This document shows positions 17,861 to 25,984 of a DNA stretch of 64,000 nt, in pieces. Each line of letters starts with the position of its first letter. Position 1 is the first letter of the stretch. The stretch is from QHWK01 sp035259385 (GTDB lineage Bacteria > Acidobacteriota > Vicinamibacteria > Vicinamibacterales > CAVVIG01): contig DATFWL010000390.1 of NCBI GenBank assembly GCA_035259385.1, positions 1-64,000 of the forward strand, read 5' to 3'. The notes under the pieces were generated by a model, which saw only the letters and a list, made by a program, of their open reading frames with translations, did not search any database and was not told the DNA's origin. The position numbers were made by a program, and so were the translations under genes.

Positions 17861-18955
17861 ATGACTTCGAATTGCCTGCGAACGGCTCTGATCGGGTGTG
17901 GGCAGATTGCAGATGCGCACCTGCAGGAGCTCCGCCGGGTCCCGCGCGCGACAGTCGTCGCAGTCTGCGACCTCCACATCGATCTGGCGCGTCAGGCGGC
18001 GACGCGCTTCGACGTGCCGCGATCGTTCGACGATGTCTCGAAGATGCTGGCGGAGACGCGGCCGGACGTCGTTCACATCACGACGCCGCCGCACTCGCAT
18101 CGCGCACTGGCGATGCAATGCCTCTCGGCCGGCGCGCATGTTTACGTGGAAAAACCGTTCACCGTGGACGCGCTGGAAGCGGCCGAGGTGATCGCCGCGG
18201 CCGAGGGTCGCGGCCTGCGCGTGTGCCTCGGCCACGACCAGCTGTTCGACCCGGCATGGCAGGAGTGCGCGCAGCGGGTCGCCGTCGGAGAAGCGGGAAG
18301 GGTCGTCCACGTCGAGGCGCTGCAGGCCTACGATCTCGCCGGTCCGTTCGGGCGGCAGCTGCAGGACGACGCCGCCCACTGGGTTCACCGGTTGCCTGGC
18401 GGCCTGTTTCAGAACGTCATCTCTCACGCGCTGGCGAGGATCCTCGCGTTCATTCCCGATCAATTGCCAGAGGTATCGGCGCACTGCTTCACCGTCGGCG
18501 GATCCGCGTTTCCGACCGAGCTGCGTGTTCTGCTGGTCGGAGAGTCATGCACCGGCGCTCTCACATTTTCGACACGCGTGCGTCCGCTTCACCGCATGAC
18601 CTGGGTGTTCGGCACGCGCGGCGCCCTGGCGGTCGACCTGGATGCCAGAACCGTGACGGTCGATCGAACCGCCGCACTGCCGGGTGCGCTGGCGACCGTG
18701 GAGACGACGTGGCGGCGGCTCACGCAGGCGCGACGCCACGTCGCGGCGAATCTGGCGCGGATGGCGCGAGGTGACCTCCATTACTTCGAGGGCATGCACA
18801 CGCTCTTCGGACGATTCTATGAGGCGATCCTGACCGGCGGGCCGATGCCAGTGCTTCACGAAGACGCGCTCCGAGCGACACGGGTCATGGATGTCGTGTT
18901 CCAGTCGTGCCGCCGCTCGGCCGCCGGCGTTGCTGGGAACCTGAAGGCGGTATGA
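17861..18955 (+). CDS. Gfo/Idh/MocA-family sugar oxidoreductase
   Basis: A 364-residue NAD(P)-dependent enzyme. The Rossmann start is TALIGCGQIADAHLQELRRV; VVHITTPPHSHRALAMQCLSAGAHVYVEKPFTVD contains the family EKP motif whose Lys is catalytic. GLFQNVISHALARILAF supplies the usual His region. It probably oxidises or reduces a nucleotide-linked or lipid-linked sugar to build an uncommon sugar for the polymer. GAGAGG stands 10 nt before ATG. The epimerase follows after 13 nt, suggesting consecutive steps in one sugar pathway. Substrate is unknown. Confidence 0.88.
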   Translation: MTSNCLRTALIGCGQIADAHLQELRRVPRATVVAVCDLHIDLARQAATRFDVPRSFDDVSKMLAETRPDVVHITTPPHSHRALAMQCLSAGAHVYVEKPFTVDALEAAEVIAAAEGRGLRVCLGHDQLFDPAWQECAQRVAVGEAGRVVHVEALQAYDLAGPFGRQLQDDAAHWVHRLPGGLFQNVISHALARILAFIPDQLPEVSAHCFTVGGSAFPTELRVLLVGESCTGALTFSTRVRPLHRMTWVFGTRGALAVDLDARTVTVDRTAALPGALATVETTWRRLTQARRHVAANLARMARGDLHYFEGMHTLFGRFYEAILTGGPMPVLHEDALRATRVMDVVFQSCRRSAAGVAGNLKAV

Positions 18956-18968
18956 AGGAGAGTACCTC

Positions 18969-19985
18969 GTGACCGTGTGCGTGACCGGCGGAACCGGGTT
19001 CCTCGGCGCCCACGTCGTCTCCGAGCTGATGGACCGCGGCCATCACGTGCGGTGTGCAATCCGCTCCGTCGCGAGGGGCGCGGAGCTTTTGAGGCGGTTC
19101 CCGCAGGAACAGCGCGGCCGGCTGCAGCTGAGCGTCGGTGCGCTCGATCGCGGCGACTTCTGCCGCGAGCTTCTCCGGAACTGTGATGCCGTCGTTCACC
19201 TCGCCGCGCCATTGACCGGTTCGGTGCCTGTGCTCTTCGCGAACGGTGTGATCCCGACGCGCGTGCTCGCGGACGCCGCCGATCGCGCGATCGGGCGCTT
19301 CGTGTTGGTCAGCTCGCTCGCCGTGTACGGCACGCAGGATCTCCGGCCCGGCGCCGTCCTGGATGAAAGCTGCCCGATCGATCGACAGCCGCACCTTCGC
19401 GACGCGTACACCTACAGCAAGGTCGCGCAGGAACAGGTGTGCTGGGACGCACACAACGAACGCGGCCTGCCCCTCGTGGTCGTCCGTCCCGGTGTGCTGT
19501 ACGGCCCAGGCCGCCCGTTGCTGACACATCGGGTCGGCCTCACCGTCGGCGGCGTGCTGATTCAGATGGGCGGACGTCAACAGGTTCCGTACTGCTTCGT
19601 CGGCAATTGCGCTCGGGCAGTGGCAATCGCTGTCGAGGCACCGTCGATCGACGGCATGAGCTTCAACCTCGTCGACGACGATCTGCCCTCCGGCGACGAG
19701 GTGCTGCGCCTGCATCGAATGCACGTCGCGGACATCCGGCGAATCAGGGTGCCCGGGTTCGCGATCGGCGGGTTCGCACGGGCGTGTGCGTGGTGTTCGA
19801 CGCGGTCGTCGGGAATGTTCCCGCCCGTGCTGACGCCGTACAAGGCAGCGGCGCTGTGGAAGCGACTGCGGTTCAGCAACGAGCTGGCCAAGACACGGCT
19901 CGGATGGCAGCCGATCGTCACCTTCGAGGAGGGCGTGCGGCGGACCGTGGAGGCTCGGCAGGCAACCGGTTGCATCGCACACTGA
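18969..19985 (+). CDS. NAD-dependent epimerase/dehydratase (extended SDR)
   Basis: A 338-residue enzyme of the extended short-chain dehydrogenase family. The nucleotide-binding motif TGGTGFLG is at residues 6-13, VVHLAAP follows, the catalytic Ser is in LVSSLAVYG (near 115) and the catalytic pair is Y147/K151 (YTYSK). The C-terminal part has VVVRPGVLYGPG and TRLGWQPIVTFEEGVRRT. The natural role would be epimerisation, reduction or dehydration of a sugar nucleotide. The start is GTG with GGAGAG upstream. It is coupled to the GT4 gene, whose ATG begins 1 nt after its stop. Confidence 0.88.
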   Translation: MTVCVTGGTGFLGAHVVSELMDRGHHVRCAIRSVARGAELLRRFPQEQRGRLQLSVGALDRGDFCRELLRNCDAVVHLAAPLTGSVPVLFANGVIPTRVLADAADRAIGRFVLVSSLAVYGTQDLRPGAVLDESCPIDRQPHLRDAYTYSKVAQEQVCWDAHNERGLPLVVVRPGVLYGPGRPLLTHRVGLTVGGVLIQMGGRQQVPYCFVGNCARAVAIAVEAPSIDGMSFNLVDDDLPSGDEVLRLHRMHVADIRRIRVPGFAIGGFARACAWCSTRSSGMFPPVLTPYKAAALWKRLRFSNELAKTRLGWQPIVTFEEGVRRTVEARQATGCIAH

Positions 19986-19986
19986 C

Positions 19987-21231
19987 ATGCGCATTCTGTT
20001 TTTCTCCACCGCGTTCCCTCAGCCGTACGAGCCGTCGCGGAACCCTGACAACCTGGAACGATGTGTCGCGCTGGCACAGCACCACGCGGTTCACGTCGTC
20101 TCGCCGTACACGTGGCTCCGCCTCTGGTCGCGCGCCGACACGCGCGAGTCGTACCTGCGAGGGCTCCCAGTGAGTCGTCCAGGTTTCTTCTATCCACCCG
20201 GCGTGTTGCGGGGTACTCACGCGTGGTGGATGTGGCAGGGGATTCGACGCGCTGCGTCGCGGACGCTGGCCGCGTTCAGGCCCGACGCTGTCCTGAGTTA
20301 CTGGACGTATCCGGACACGGCAGTCGCTGCAAGGCTCGCGACGCTCGCCGACGTCCCCTGCGTCGCCATCGTCGGCGGCTCCGATGTGCTGTCGATCGAT
20401 CCGGCGGCACCGGGCGCAGCCGGACGCCGAGTACGTCGCACCCTTCAGTCCGTGGACGGCATTGCGGCGGTGAGCGACAGCATCCGCGACCATATCAGCA
20501 CGCTCGGCATCCCTCGCGGGAAGATCGCCGTGTTGCCCGCCGCAGTCGACCACGAGATCTTTTTCCCAACTTCACGACAGGACGCACGCCGTCGTCTGAG
20601 CATGCCCGTTGATGCGCAGATTCTCGTGTGGATCGGGCGGATGGTGGCGGTGAAGGCGCTGGACGTGCTGATCGACGCGATTGGGCAGCTCGCGCCCGGC
20701 GAGCCGCGACTCCGTCTGTATCTGGTCGGGGACGGGCCGCTGCGCCGCGCGCTCGAGTCGAGAGTCGCCCGGCATGGTCTGGGACTGCAGGTCCACTTCA
20801 GAGGACGTGTTGCACATCGTGACCTGCCGGACTACTACAGGGCAGCGGACGTGACGCTCCTCCCGAGCGAGTGGGAAGGCATGCCGAACACGCTGATCGA
20901 ATCGCACGCGTGCGGAACACCGTTCGTCGCATCGGCGGTTGGCGCGATTCCTCAGCTCGCGAATCGCGGAGTCGACGAGCTGGTCGCGCCCGGCGATCGC
21001 CGACAGCTTGCGGCGGCCATTGCACGGAGTCTGCGTCGCCGCGGCGAACACGGTGGCGTCGCGACGTGCAGCGCGGGCGGATGGGACGGGATGGCAGAGC
21101 GGCTCGTGGAGATGTTGGCGGCGGCTCGCGGCAGGCGGAGCGTCAGCGTCGCAGCGGCGGTCCGATCGGCGCCGCGACCGCTTCGAACGCCCCTGCATCG
21201 GAACCGGCACCGCTCGTGGCGCGAGTCGTGA
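19987..21231 (+). CDS. GT4-family glycosyltransferase
   Basis: A 414-residue glycosyltransferase. The N-terminus reads MRILFFSTAFPQPYEPSRNPDNLERCVALA. The acceptor half includes CVAIVGGSDVL, and the donor half has VLPAAVDHEIFFP, WIGRMVAVKALDVLIDAI, LYLVGDGPLRRALE and LLPSEWEGMPNTLIESHACGTPFVASAVGAIPQL, the classic GT4 E-x7-E region. The last roughly 30 residues (Arg-rich) lie opposite the end of the convergent beta-helix gene, an 89-nt overlap. It ends the main EPS operon. Confidence 0.88.
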   Translation: MRILFFSTAFPQPYEPSRNPDNLERCVALAQHHAVHVVSPYTWLRLWSRADTRESYLRGLPVSRPGFFYPPGVLRGTHAWWMWQGIRRAASRTLAAFRPDAVLSYWTYPDTAVAARLATLADVPCVAIVGGSDVLSIDPAAPGAAGRRVRRTLQSVDGIAAVSDSIRDHISTLGIPRGKIAVLPAAVDHEIFFPTSRQDARRRLSMPVDAQILVWIGRMVAVKALDVLIDAIGQLAPGEPRLRLYLVGDGPLRRALESRVARHGLGLQVHFRGRVAHRDLPDYYRAADVTLLPSEWEGMPNTLIESHACGTPFVASAVGAIPQLANRGVDELVAPGDRRQLAAAIARSLRRRGEHGGVATCSAGGWDGMAERLVEMLAAARGRRSVSVAAAVRSAPRPLRTPLHRNRHRSWRES

Positions 21232-22765
21232 CCCGCTGGTGCGGCACGTACTGCAGCGATGGGACGAGCAGCTGCCGCAGGTTGTTGTTCAACACCTCTG
21301 GAGCCAGCACCCCGCCGATGCCGGCCGCCGCCGAGCTCTTGGTCAGATGGAGATCGGTCGCGCTGACGAACCCGGGCGAGCTGGCGGAGGCGAGATTGGA
21401 CGTGCCGGTGACGGTTGCCGAGCTGCCAGTGGCCCAGCCGGCGGACACCCAGTTCGATCCGAACGCCAGGCTGGTGTGGTTGCAGTACGCGAACCGTAAC
21501 GCCGCCGGACGGCCCGACGAGGTCCGCGGGATCGCAGCAAAGATGTTGTTCCGGATGTCGATGACGCCCGCCGGCGCCTTGGGCGCGCAGTCGTATCCGC
21601 CCCAGGTCGTGTTGAAGACGTGGAACTCGCGGAACTCCGACTGATCGGCCAGGACCAGGACGGTGTTGTGGTAGAAGAACAGACGATTCGCTGGTTGAAC
21701 GGCGCGCCCAAGCCCCGCCTGGTGATCTTCGTTCCAGTGCACCAGGTTGGGAGCGACCTTCGAGGTTCCGCTGCTGATCAACACGTTCCCGTAGACGAAC
21801 GTGTGTGTGTAGGTAGCTTTCGATCCAAGGGCCGCGTAGCCATTCTCCGGCTCCACGAGATCCATCATCCAGCCCGACGGCGATCGCTCGATGTAGTTGT
21901 AGCGAATCACCGTACCGGCGGAACGATCCTTCAGCTGACTGCCCATTGCGCCGGCGCGCATCGCGCCGAAGTGGTTGTACTCGTAGATGACGCCGTCGGA
22001 CTCGGTGTAGCTCTGATGCTCGCGGTAGCTTCCCGGATTGCCGTTGTCATGAAAGTAGTTGCCGCGCACGACAGTGTCGACCTGCAGGCCGTCCCACCAC
22101 ACGTCGCCGCTGCCGGTCCAGTTGTAGAAGCCTTGTCCGCAGCCGGTCAGGACGTTGTCGCGGACGATCAGGTGCCGCACCGATCGCGCGTAGATGCACG
22201 CCGCGAAGCCGTCGTACGACGCGCGGCTCCCGTCCTCCGCCGTGAATTGGAAGCGGTTCGATCCATCCTCGATGCGCAGGTTGGCGATTTCGACGTAGCC
22301 GGGAAGGGGCGCCTTCTCGCCGGCGCCGGCGGCAATCTGCACGACGCCGAGGTTCTGGATCGCGCTGCTGCCGCTCGCGGCCGGCCAGTGATAATGCATG
22401 TTCGAGCTCGTCGTCGCATTTTTTCCGGAGACGACTGGCAGCTCGCCGGCCGGGCCCGCCACGCCGACCACGCGAATCCATTTCGCCGCCGTGCCTCGAG
22501 TGGAGATCAGGAACTTCTCGTAATACGGCGCCGGCCGGTAATGGATGAAGACGGTATCTCCGGGCGCGAGCGTGTACCACGGCACCGCACCAATCGTGGC
22601 GTACCGCTGGTCCGGTCCGACGTGGTAGTCCAGACCGCGAGCGGGTGCGGCAAAGAGCGTGAGGCCGAGCGCAGCGGCGAGTAACCGAGGTACTCCGATG
22701 GTCAAGACGCGAATGATACTCCTGGAGTTCAACGAGCTGTCGCCCTCGCTCATCGATCGCTTCAT
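21143..22765 (-). CDS. Exported beta-helix protein, polysaccharide-active candidate
   Basis: A protein of up to 540 residues with a signal peptide (LLAAALGLTLFAAPARG) and a parallel beta-helix body. YHVGPDQRYATIGAVPWYTLAPGDTVFIHYRPAPY is a common start for such exported helices. Repeats include LIVRDNVLTGC, VVRGNYFHDNGN, VIYEYNHFG, VIRYNYIERS and VIDIRNNIFA. It may be a lyase, hydrolase or epimerase acting on the EPS; no catalytic triad is assignable. It is encoded against the direction of the operon. The longest frame starts at 22765 and overlaps the divergent gene by 68 nt, so the true start may lie further in, near a TTG at 22705. Confidence 0.78.
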   Translation of the reverse strand: MKRSMSEGDSSLNSRSIIRVLTIGVPRLLAAALGLTLFAAPARGLDYHVGPDQRYATIGAVPWYTLAPGDTVFIHYRPAPYYEKFLISTRGTAAKWIRVVGVAGPAGELPVVSGKNATTSSNMHYHWPAASGSSAIQNLGVVQIAAGAGEKAPLPGYVEIANLRIEDGSNRFQFTAEDGSRASYDGFAACIYARSVRHLIVRDNVLTGCGQGFYNWTGSGDVWWDGLQVDTVVRGNYFHDNGNPGSYREHQSYTESDGVIYEYNHFGAMRAGAMGSQLKDRSAGTVIRYNYIERSPSGWMMDLVEPENGYAALGSKATYTHTFVYGNVLISSGTSKVAPNLVHWNEDHQAGLGRAVQPANRLFFYHNTVLVLADQSEFREFHVFNTTWGGYDCAPKAPAGVIDIRNNIFAAIPRTSSGRPAALRFAYCNHTSLAFGSNWVSAGWATGSSATVTGTSNLASASSPGFVSATDLHLTKSSAAAGIGGVLAPEVLNNNLRQLLVPSLQYVPHQRVTTRATSGAGSDAGAFEAVAAPIGPPLRR

Positions 22766-24131
22766 GAATGCAGGTCAGCTCCCTGCATTCCGGCGGCTGC
22801 ACGACGAAAGCGTCGTCTACACCACGCGGGCGCGCGAGCGCGCGCCGTACCTCGATCCGTGGATTCAGTGGCTTACTGTCCACACCGGACTGAATCACGA
22901 TCAGCATCGCGTCGAGCGGTTGAACGAAGGACATACCTGCGACGCGAAGCGGATCTGGGACGTCGTCTCCGAGAACGGCGGGAGCGCCTGGGTGTGCGGC
23001 AGCATGAGCGCGTCGTACCGTCCTGGCTTCAGAGGCGCGCTCGTTCCCGATCCGTGGACGACCAAGGTGCAGCCGACGCCGGCCTCGCTGCAGCCCTACT
23101 TCACCTTCGTCCAGCGCAGCGTCGTCGACTCGAGCGACGAGCGCGCCGCGATGTCCAGGCGTGACGCGGCCCGATTCGCCCGGTTCATGGCGACGCACGG
23201 CCTGTCGGCGGGAACGGTCGCCGCCATCGTGCGACAGCTGCTCGCCGAACGCCGCGGACGCGACCGCTGGAAGCGCGCGGTTCTGCTCGATCGATTGCAG
23301 TTCGACATGTTCCGCGCGCACTGGAGGCGCGAGCGACCGACCTTCAGCAGCTTGTTCCTGAACAGCACGGCGCATTTTCAGCACCTGCACTGGCGCGACA
23401 TGGAGCCGCACCTGTTCGACGTGCAGCCGACGCCCGAGGAAGTCGTCGAATACCGGGAGGCGATTCTCTTCGGCTATCAGCAGATGGATCTCCTGCTCGG
23501 CCGCGTGCTGACGATGATCGACGGCGACACGACGGTCGTGCTGGCGTCGGCGCTCAGTCAGCAGCCGTGCCTCGCCTACGAGCACCAGGGGGGAAAGGCC
23601 TTCTACCGGCCGCGGAACTTCGAGCGGCTGTTCGCGCTGGCAGGGGTGCGCGGACATGCGAGCGTGGCGCCGGTCATGGCGCACCAGTTCCAGATCGAGT
23701 TCGAGTCGGCCGATGCCGCGCGCGCCGGCGCGGCGCGCCTCCGGGAACTGCGCGTCGAAGGACGCGCGGCGGTCGTCGCGGAATCGAACGGCAGTCAGGT
23801 GTTCGCGTGGTGCCCGATCACGACCGCCGTCGATTGGTCGGCGCGCCTCACGACTGACGCTGACGAGGTCTCCCGCGCCGACGGCTTTTTTTCCATCTTC
23901 TTCAAGGTGGACGGAATCAAGAGCGGCATGCATCACCCGGACGGCCTGTTCTGGATTCGACGCCCGACTGCCGGGCACTGCCGCGTCGAGGAACCGGTCG
24001 CGCTCGACCTCGTCGCGCCGACACTGCTCGCCGAGCTCGGCATCGCGCCGCCCGGCCCGATGCGCCAGGATCGGTTGCCGGTCGCGTCGGCGCGCCGGCC
24101 CGAGGCGGACCGGCGACGGATGACCGCATGA
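22698..24131 (+). CDS. Alkaline-phosphatase-superfamily protein (phosphodiesterase-like)
   Basis: A 477-residue protein starting MVKTRMILLEFNELSPSLIDRFMNAGQLPAFRRL, the opening of type I phosphodiesterase/nucleotide pyrophosphatase-like proteins, where E/N-E-L replaces the usual D-G-x. HTGLNHDQHRV, STAHFQHLHWRDMEPH and VVLASALSQQPC follow the superfamily order of metal-binding segments. No signal peptide is visible, so it appears cytoplasmic. CGAGG lies 7 nt before ATG. Its stop overlaps the next start (ATGA). A role in processing an EPS intermediate is inference; the substrate is unknown. Confidence 0.68.
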   Translation: MVKTRMILLEFNELSPSLIDRFMNAGQLPAFRRLHDESVVYTTRARERAPYLDPWIQWLTVHTGLNHDQHRVERLNEGHTCDAKRIWDVVSENGGSAWVCGSMSASYRPGFRGALVPDPWTTKVQPTPASLQPYFTFVQRSVVDSSDERAAMSRRDAARFARFMATHGLSAGTVAAIVRQLLAERRGRDRWKRAVLLDRLQFDMFRAHWRRERPTFSSLFLNSTAHFQHLHWRDMEPHLFDVQPTPEEVVEYREAILFGYQQMDLLLGRVLTMIDGDTTVVLASALSQQPCLAYEHQGGKAFYRPRNFERLFALAGVRGHASVAPVMAHQFQIEFESADAARAGAARLRELRVEGRAAVVAESNGSQVFAWCPITTAVDWSARLTTDADEVSRADGFFSIFFKVDGIKSGMHHPDGLFWIRRPTAGHCRVEEPVALDLVAPTLLAELGIAPPGPMRQDRLPVASARRPEADRRRMTA

Positions 24132-25321
24132 TCGCGCTGCCGAGAAACGCGCATCTCTGGCTGCCCGGGCTGCTGCGGCAATGCGCGCGCGCATCCGGGC
24201 GCCGACGCCAGCCGCGCGGCGCGCACGTGATGTTCGCGGTGGCCGATCACTACGAGCCGTTCAACGGCGGCGTCTCTCAGGCCCAAGCCGACCGGCGCGT
24301 CGAACGGTGGTGGATTGAGTACGCGAGAAGCGTGGAAGGGCTGCGCGATGCGGCCGGCCGGCCGCCGCAGCACTCGTTCTTCTATCCCGCCGAGCAGTAC
24401 GACGCCGGCCATGTCGAGCGGCTCGCCGATCTCGTGGAGCGCGGCTGCGGCGAAATCGAGGTCCATCTGCATCACGACCGCGACAGCTCCGTGAACCTGC
24501 GCCGCACACTGGACGGCTTCACGACGGCGCTGCGCGAGCGGCATGGCCTGCTCAGCCGCCACGCGGACGGCGCGACGGCGTACGGGTTCATCCATGGCAA
24601 CTGGGCGCTCGACAACGCACGCCCGGACGGCCGGTACTGCGGCGTGGACGACGAGTTGACGATCCTGCAAGAGACCGGATGCTATGCGGACTTCACGATG
24701 CCCGGCGTGCCCGATGCGTCGCAGACCAGCACCGTCAATTCGATTTACTACGCCGTCGATGATCCGCTCCGGCCGAAATCGCACGATCGTGGGACACGCG
24801 CCGCTGTCGGCCGCCGCCCTCCAGCCAACGGCCTGTTGATGGTGCAGGGGCCGCTCGGCCTCGACTGGTCGCGGCGCGTGCACGGCGTGCTTCCAGGCGT
24901 CGAGTCAGGAACCCTCGATCACTCACCGGCGCATCGTCCCCACGGCGCGCGAGTCGCGCGCTGGCTGGCCGCGTCGGTGACGGTCGAAGGACGTCCTGAC
25001 TGGATCTTCGTGAAAGTGCACACGCACGGCGCGCCGGAACCGAACGCCGCCGTGCTGCTCGGCCCGGCGATGCGGCAGTTCCATGTCGCAATGCAGAACC
25101 AGCTGCGCCGGCGCGGCATGCACCTGCACTACGTGACGGCGCGGGAGATGGCCAACATCGTGCGCGCTGCGGAGGACGGCGCCTCCGGCAATCCGGACGC
25201 GTTCCGCGATTACTGGCTGCCTCCGCCCGCGCGCGGGGCGGTGCCGCGCAGTCAGACGAGGCGATTGAGCAGGGCTTTCGCGACCGCTTCGGATCGCGAG
25301 TGCACCTGCAGCTTCTCGTAG
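24128..25321 (+). CDS. Polysaccharide deacetylase-like protein
   Basis: A 397-residue protein without signal peptide. It starts with HVMFAVADHYEPFNGGVSQAQADRRVERWW. The segments SFFYPAEQYD, GEIEVHLHHDRD, AYGFIHGNWALDN, DDELTILQETGCYADFTMPGVPD and FVKVHTHGA resemble the NodB-like deacetylase fold (metal His pairs and a conserved D), but in a divergent form I cannot align residue by residue. The TGA of the phosphatase-like gene overlaps its ATG, so the two are translationally coupled. The last 70 nt overlap the convergent response regulator gene. N-deacetylation of a sugar is the likely chemistry, with moderate certainty. Confidence 0.65.
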   Translation: MIALPRNAHLWLPGLLRQCARASGRRRQPRGAHVMFAVADHYEPFNGGVSQAQADRRVERWWIEYARSVEGLRDAAGRPPQHSFFYPAEQYDAGHVERLADLVERGCGEIEVHLHHDRDSSVNLRRTLDGFTTALRERHGLLSRHADGATAYGFIHGNWALDNARPDGRYCGVDDELTILQETGCYADFTMPGVPDASQTSTVNSIYYAVDDPLRPKSHDRGTRAAVGRRPPANGLLMVQGPLGLDWSRRVHGVLPGVESGTLDHSPAHRPHGARVARWLAASVTVEGRPDWIFVKVHTHGAPEPNAAVLLGPAMRQFHVAMQNQLRRRGMHLHYVTAREMANIVRAAEDGASGNPDAFRDYWLPPPARGAVPRSQTRRLSRAFATASDRECTCSFS

Positions 25322-25938
25322 ATGCTCCGGACGTGGAAGTTGATCGTGTTGACGGAGACGCGCAGCTCCGCGGCCGCCGTCTTGTAATTGTGCCCCTCGA
25401 CGAACAGCTTCAGCAGGCGCGTTTCGTGCGGCGTGAGCTGGTAATCGGCCCGATCGGGCGGCCGGATATCGCGGAACAGGGCGATCACCCGCCTCGCCAC
25501 TTCCGGCGACATCGGGGCGCCGCCCTGCACCGCTTCTCTCAGGCTTTCCAGGAGGCGGGCTGGCGGCGTCTTCTTCAACAGATATCCGCACGCCCCGGCG
25601 CACATCGCGTCGAAGATGCGCTCGTCGTCGTCGTAGACCGTGAGCATCAGCACGAGCAACTGCGGGTGCCGTTGCTTCAGGATTCGCACGCCCTCGATTC
25701 CGCTCATGCCGGGCAGACCGATGTCGGACAGGACGACGTCCGGCAGATGATGCGGAATCTTCTCGAGCGCCTCTTCCATCGTCCGGTAGCTGCCGGTGCA
25801 GGCATAGCCGGGCGTGCCGTTGACGAGCACGGAGAGGCACTCGCGGATGTCGCGCTCGTCTTCGACGATGGCGACGGTGAGGGTCTGCGCGGGAGGAGTC
25901 GACGATCCGGCTGCGGGCGGCTGTTGGCCTGGCAACAT
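25252..25938 (-). CDS. NarL/FixJ-type response regulator
   Basis: A 228-residue two-component regulator. The receiver domain has the acidic pair in VAIVEDERD, the phosphoryl acceptor Asp72 in DVVLSDIGLPG, and the Lys in YLLKKTPP. The LuxR-type helix-turn-helix is LTPHETRLLKLFVEGHNYKTAAAELRVSVNTINFHVRSIYEKL near the C-terminus. It lies 46 nt downstream of the histidine kinase gene in the same direction, so they very likely form a pair. No strong ribosome site precedes the ATG. Candidate targets are genes carrying the CTACTTGSSCAAGCGG motif, which is inference from location only. Confidence 0.92.
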   Translation of the reverse strand: MLPGQQPPAAGSSTPPAQTLTVAIVEDERDIRECLSVLVNGTPGYACTGSYRTMEEALEKIPHHLPDVVLSDIGLPGMSGIEGVRILKQRHPQLLVLMLTVYDDDERIFDAMCAGACGYLLKKTPPARLLESLREAVQGGAPMSPEVARRVIALFRDIRPPDRADYQLTPHETRLLKLFVEGHNYKTAAAELRVSVNTINFHVRSIYEKLQVHSRSEAVAKALLNRLV

Positions 25939-25984
25939 TGGAATAATTGTCCTGTCCTTACAGTACGTCGAAGCGGCCGGTTCG

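Noticed and set aside
22047..24194. Minus-strand open frame of 715 codons
   Set aside because: Antisense to the phosphatase-like gene and frame-shifted against the beta-helix gene; its composition is typical of a shadow.
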